Origin: Pseudomonadota bacterium
GTDB taxonomy: Bacteria > Pseudomonadota > Alphaproteobacteria > Rhizobiales > Aestuariivirgaceae
NCBI GenBank assembly: GCA_016522385.1
Contig: JAEKFU010000090.1
Location: 1-6,574 of the forward strand
Direction: 5' to 3'
DNA length: 6,574 bases
Shown here: in pieces, positions 4,744 through 6,574 of the stretch
How positions within the stretch are numbered: the first letter of the stretch is position 1
Layout of the letters: each line of letters opens with the position of its first letter
Made by a program: the position numbers and the translations under genes
The notes under the pieces: generated by a model
Databases searched by the model: none
What the model was told of the DNA's origin: nothing
The model's input: only the letters and a program-made list of their open reading frames with translations

Positions 4744-6399
4744 TCAGGCTGCGGCCGCCTGTTGCCGGCAGTGACAGGAGGCTTTGACCGGAACCTCGGC
4801 ACGCGCAGTCGCGAGGTCAAGCCGTTGCTTTATAAGTGCGGCTTCCACTGTTTCGCCGCGGCGTGTCAGGCACTCATGAAGGCCGTGTAGGCTCCAGACG
4901 TTTTCCGGATGCTGACAAGCTCTGCTCAGTGAATCGTCAAGGCCGAGGTCGGCGCGATAGACGGCTTCAGCTTCTTCTACTTTCCCCTGTTCCAGCAACA
5001 GCGCGCCAAGCGCATGGCGGGTTGGTTGCATCCAACCCCAGGGCTCGTCATAGGGCAGGGCATCGTCCAGTTCGACCGACTTTCGCAAATGATCGAAAGC
5101 CGCCTCGTAATTACCACGGCGGTATTCCAGTTCCCCGTTGAGCATCTGTTCGGCAACTTCGAGAAGGTCTTGGACAGTATTGTTGTGAACCCGCCGGCTC
5201 TTCGGCACTTTTGCTTTAGCTTGAAGGAATGCCTCTCGCGCCTCTTCGGCTTCGGCAATATTGCCGAGCGCCGAGTGGGCCACTGTACGCGCATAGAGCA
5301 TCATCGCGGTCGTAGCACAGTAAAGCTCCTGATCCTCCGGAAGCTCCTGGTCGATAATTTCCTGCCATTTGCCGAACCGCACCAACACATGCTGTTTCAT
5401 CGCAAGGTAACCCTCGAGGAAATCCGCCATTGGTGGCGAGGGTATACGCAGCAGCTCCTCAGGCGTTGTGTCAATCAATTCCTCGGCGGCCTCTATCGCC
5501 GGAGTGTACTGGCCAAGGAACATTGCGCCATAAATCGCGAAATGATGATTGTGGGTTCGGTACATCGAATAGACGTTGAGTGCCCCCTCACGCTCCAGGA
5601 ACTTTCGGTCAGCAGCGATCGCTTTCTGGTTATAGAGCATGACGTCTCGATAATATCCGCACAGCACATCGATATGTGTCGGCATATGGATGAGGTGGCC
5701 TGCGTCCGGAACAAGGTCGCGCAAACGGTCGCCAGCCAGAATTGCACGCTGAGGAAATGGCGACATCTCCATCAGGTGAACGTAAAGATGCAGCAGGCCG
5801 GGGTGGTCCCATGAGACCGGAGTGTCGCGGAAGGTGCTTTCCAGGATTTCCACTGCCTCGGCTGTCCCCGCGCCCTCGGCGACATCGCCGGTTTGGAGAT
5901 CCCACATCTTCCAGGGTGTCAGGTTCATGATGGATTCAACGAATACGGTCCGGACCTCGAGATCGTCTGGGAAGGCTTCAAAGACCTTTCGCATGGCGTC
6001 CGCATAAGCTGCATCCCAAGGAGCCTGATCCTCGATCGGGTCTCGTTGCGGGTAGCGCAACGGCAGCGCTTGAATTAGGGCTTGCTCGACCGGCGACGCA
6101 TTGGATGCATGTTCAAGCGCGCCCTGCATCCCGTCATATGCCGCGGCGAGAGCTTGCGCTTTGCCGTGCGGATCGTAAAGATGCCATGGAAGGTTATAGT
6201 TGGGCCCGGCGGCATAAGAGATGCCCCAATGCGCCATTGCGCATCCCGGGTCATGCTCGAGCGCTTTCTTGAAACAGGCGATTGCCTCGTGGTGATTATA
6301 TGCATAAAGCCAATTCAATCCGCGATCGAACCACGTCTGGGTCTCGGGGGATGTCGTTGTGATGGTTCGGCTGAACTCGCCTAGGTCGTAGTAAGTCAT
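4744..6399 (-). CDS. Tetratricopeptide repeat protein of unknown function
   Basis: Encodes 551 residues without a signal peptide or membrane segment, so probably cytoplasmic. TPR-like helix pairs are seen at about 20-53 (with WFDRGLNWLYAYNHHEAIAC), 420-453 (GELEYRRGNYEAAFDHLRKS) and 460-493 (HALGALLLEQGKVEEAEAVY), with weaker ones between about 290 and 410. The centre carries HLIHMPTH (235-242) and YRTHNHHF (280-287), and the C-terminus has Cys542-His-Cys544 followed by RQQAAAA. From memory, the AMAHWGI, H-x2-HMP-S/T-HI and PW-x-P-x-RHALGALLL-like blocks recur in a widespread family annotated only as TPR protein, so these are probably real conserved positions. TPRs normally mediate protein-protein contacts; clustered His and Cys could bind metal, which is speculation. 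The start is firmly set by GGAGG (6404-6408 on the minus strand), four bases before the ATG. It is convergent to the transporter and shows no functional link to it. Confidence 0.9.
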   Translation of the reverse strand: MTYYDLGEFSRTITTTSPETQTWFDRGLNWLYAYNHHEAIACFKKALEHDPGCAMAHWGISYAAGPNYNLPWHLYDPHGKAQALAAAYDGMQGALEHASNASPVEQALIQALPLRYPQRDPIEDQAPWDAAYADAMRKVFEAFPDDLEVRTVFVESIMNLTPWKMWDLQTGDVAEGAGTAEAVEILESTFRDTPVSWDHPGLLHLYVHLMEMSPFPQRAILAGDRLRDLVPDAGHLIHMPTHIDVLCGYYRDVMLYNQKAIAADRKFLEREGALNVYSMYRTHNHHFAIYGAMFLGQYTPAIEAAEELIDTTPEELLRIPSPPMADFLEGYLAMKQHVLVRFGKWQEIIDQELPEDQELYCATTAMMLYARTVAHSALGNIAEAEEAREAFLQAKAKVPKSRRVHNNTVQDLLEVAEQMLNGELEYRRGNYEAAFDHLRKSVELDDALPYDEPWGWMQPTRHALGALLLEQGKVEEAEAVYRADLGLDDSLSRACQHPENVWSLHGLHECLTRRGETVEAALIKQRLDLATARAEVPVKASCHCRQQAAAA

Positions 6400-6574
6400 G
6401 CGCCCTCCCGTTACAGTAGGGATGCCTTCAATCCACGGGCACTATAACTTAACCCTAAGGAACGGTGATATAGCCGATGTGCCTATTTGGATTTCGAGCC
6501 ACCTCCCGGCTTAGTGATCGAACTAGGGTCTGTTGGCGCAAAATTTTAGTCAGGTTGTGTCGCTACACGTGCGA
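6400..6574 (-). other. Upstream region of the TPR gene, no gene seen
   Basis: These 175 bp hold no reading frame of note on either strand. Next to the TPR gene is a strong ribosome binding site, GGGAGGG at 6403-6409 (minus strand). Near the right edge a weak GTGT/ACAC inverted repeat and an AAAATTTT tract are visible. Nothing else was recognised. Confidence 0.5.
6441..6469 (-). promoter_or_regulatory. Weak promoter candidate for the TPR gene
   Basis: On the minus strand a -10-like TATAGT (6441-6446) matches five of six consensus bases and lies about 42 bases before the ATG. The hexamer ATCACC (6464-6469), 17 bases upstream, matches only three of six -35 positions. The -10 element is plausible; the -35 is doubtful. 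Confidence 0.25.

Noticed and set aside
5014..5814. 266-codon open frame on the plus strand within the TPR gene
   Set aside because: It lies wholly antisense to the TPR gene, which has a strong ribosome binding site and recognisable repeats. The plus-strand product shows no domain pattern.
1..6574. Mobile elements, CRISPR arrays, tRNA or rRNA genes
   Set aside because: No transposase, no terminal inverted repeats with target duplications, no regularly spaced repeats and no cloverleaf-like or ribosomal sequence were recognised on reading both strands.

Overview
The window reads as moderately GC-rich proteobacterial DNA, most likely from an alphaproteobacterium. That placement rests on protein flavour (a HisP/OccP-type polar amino acid ABC transporter, and a TPR protein of a kind I associate with alphaproteobacteria) and not on any computed comparison. 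It is ordinary chromosomal-looking sequence: four groups of genes, short gaps, no insertion sequences, RNA genes or CRISPR.

Left part (1-1382): two genes of the aerobic benzoyl-CoA ('box') pathway are transcribed divergently. On the minus strand, running off the left edge, is the first ~168 codons of boxC, the enzyme that opens the ring of epoxidised benzoyl-CoA. On the plus strand is boxR, an XRE helix-turn-helix domain fused to a shikimate-kinase-like domain, the benzoyl-CoA-sensing regulator of the pathway. The 93 bp between them hold a perfect TGCA-N6-TGCA palindrome (531-544) and a second cluster of three alternating TGCTA/TAGCA half-sites (561-587). These are the best candidates for the BoxR operators.

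Middle part (1383-4701): after a 172 bp regulatory gap comes a complete four-gene ABC importer of the polar amino acid uptake (PAAT) family, in the order ATPase, periplasmic binding protein, permease, permease. All four are intact, on the plus strand and closely spaced, so they probably form one operon. A sigma70-like promoter (1494-1522) is followed at the expected transcription start by a small TTGC-AC-GCAA inverted repeat resembling the box-type motif. This raises the possibility that the transporter also answers to BoxR. Its substrate cannot be read from the sequence; a basic or opine-like amino acid is the default expectation.

Right part (4702-6574): convergent to the transporter, with only 42 bp between the stop codons, is a 551-residue tetratricopeptide-repeat protein of unknown function. 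It has clustered histidines and a C-terminal Cys-His-Cys, and no signal peptide. Its upstream 175 bp contain a good ribosome binding site and a weak promoter candidate, and nothing else I can support.

Working together: BoxR senses benzoyl-CoA and would derepress boxC and the rest of the box operon beyond the left edge. The ABC importer supplies an amino-acid-like compound from the periplasm and may be independent or co-regulated. The TPR protein has no evident link to either. I see no wholly new system; the most interesting items are the operator architecture, the compact BoxR, the possible BoxR link to the transporter, and the uncharacterised His/Cys-bearing TPR protein.
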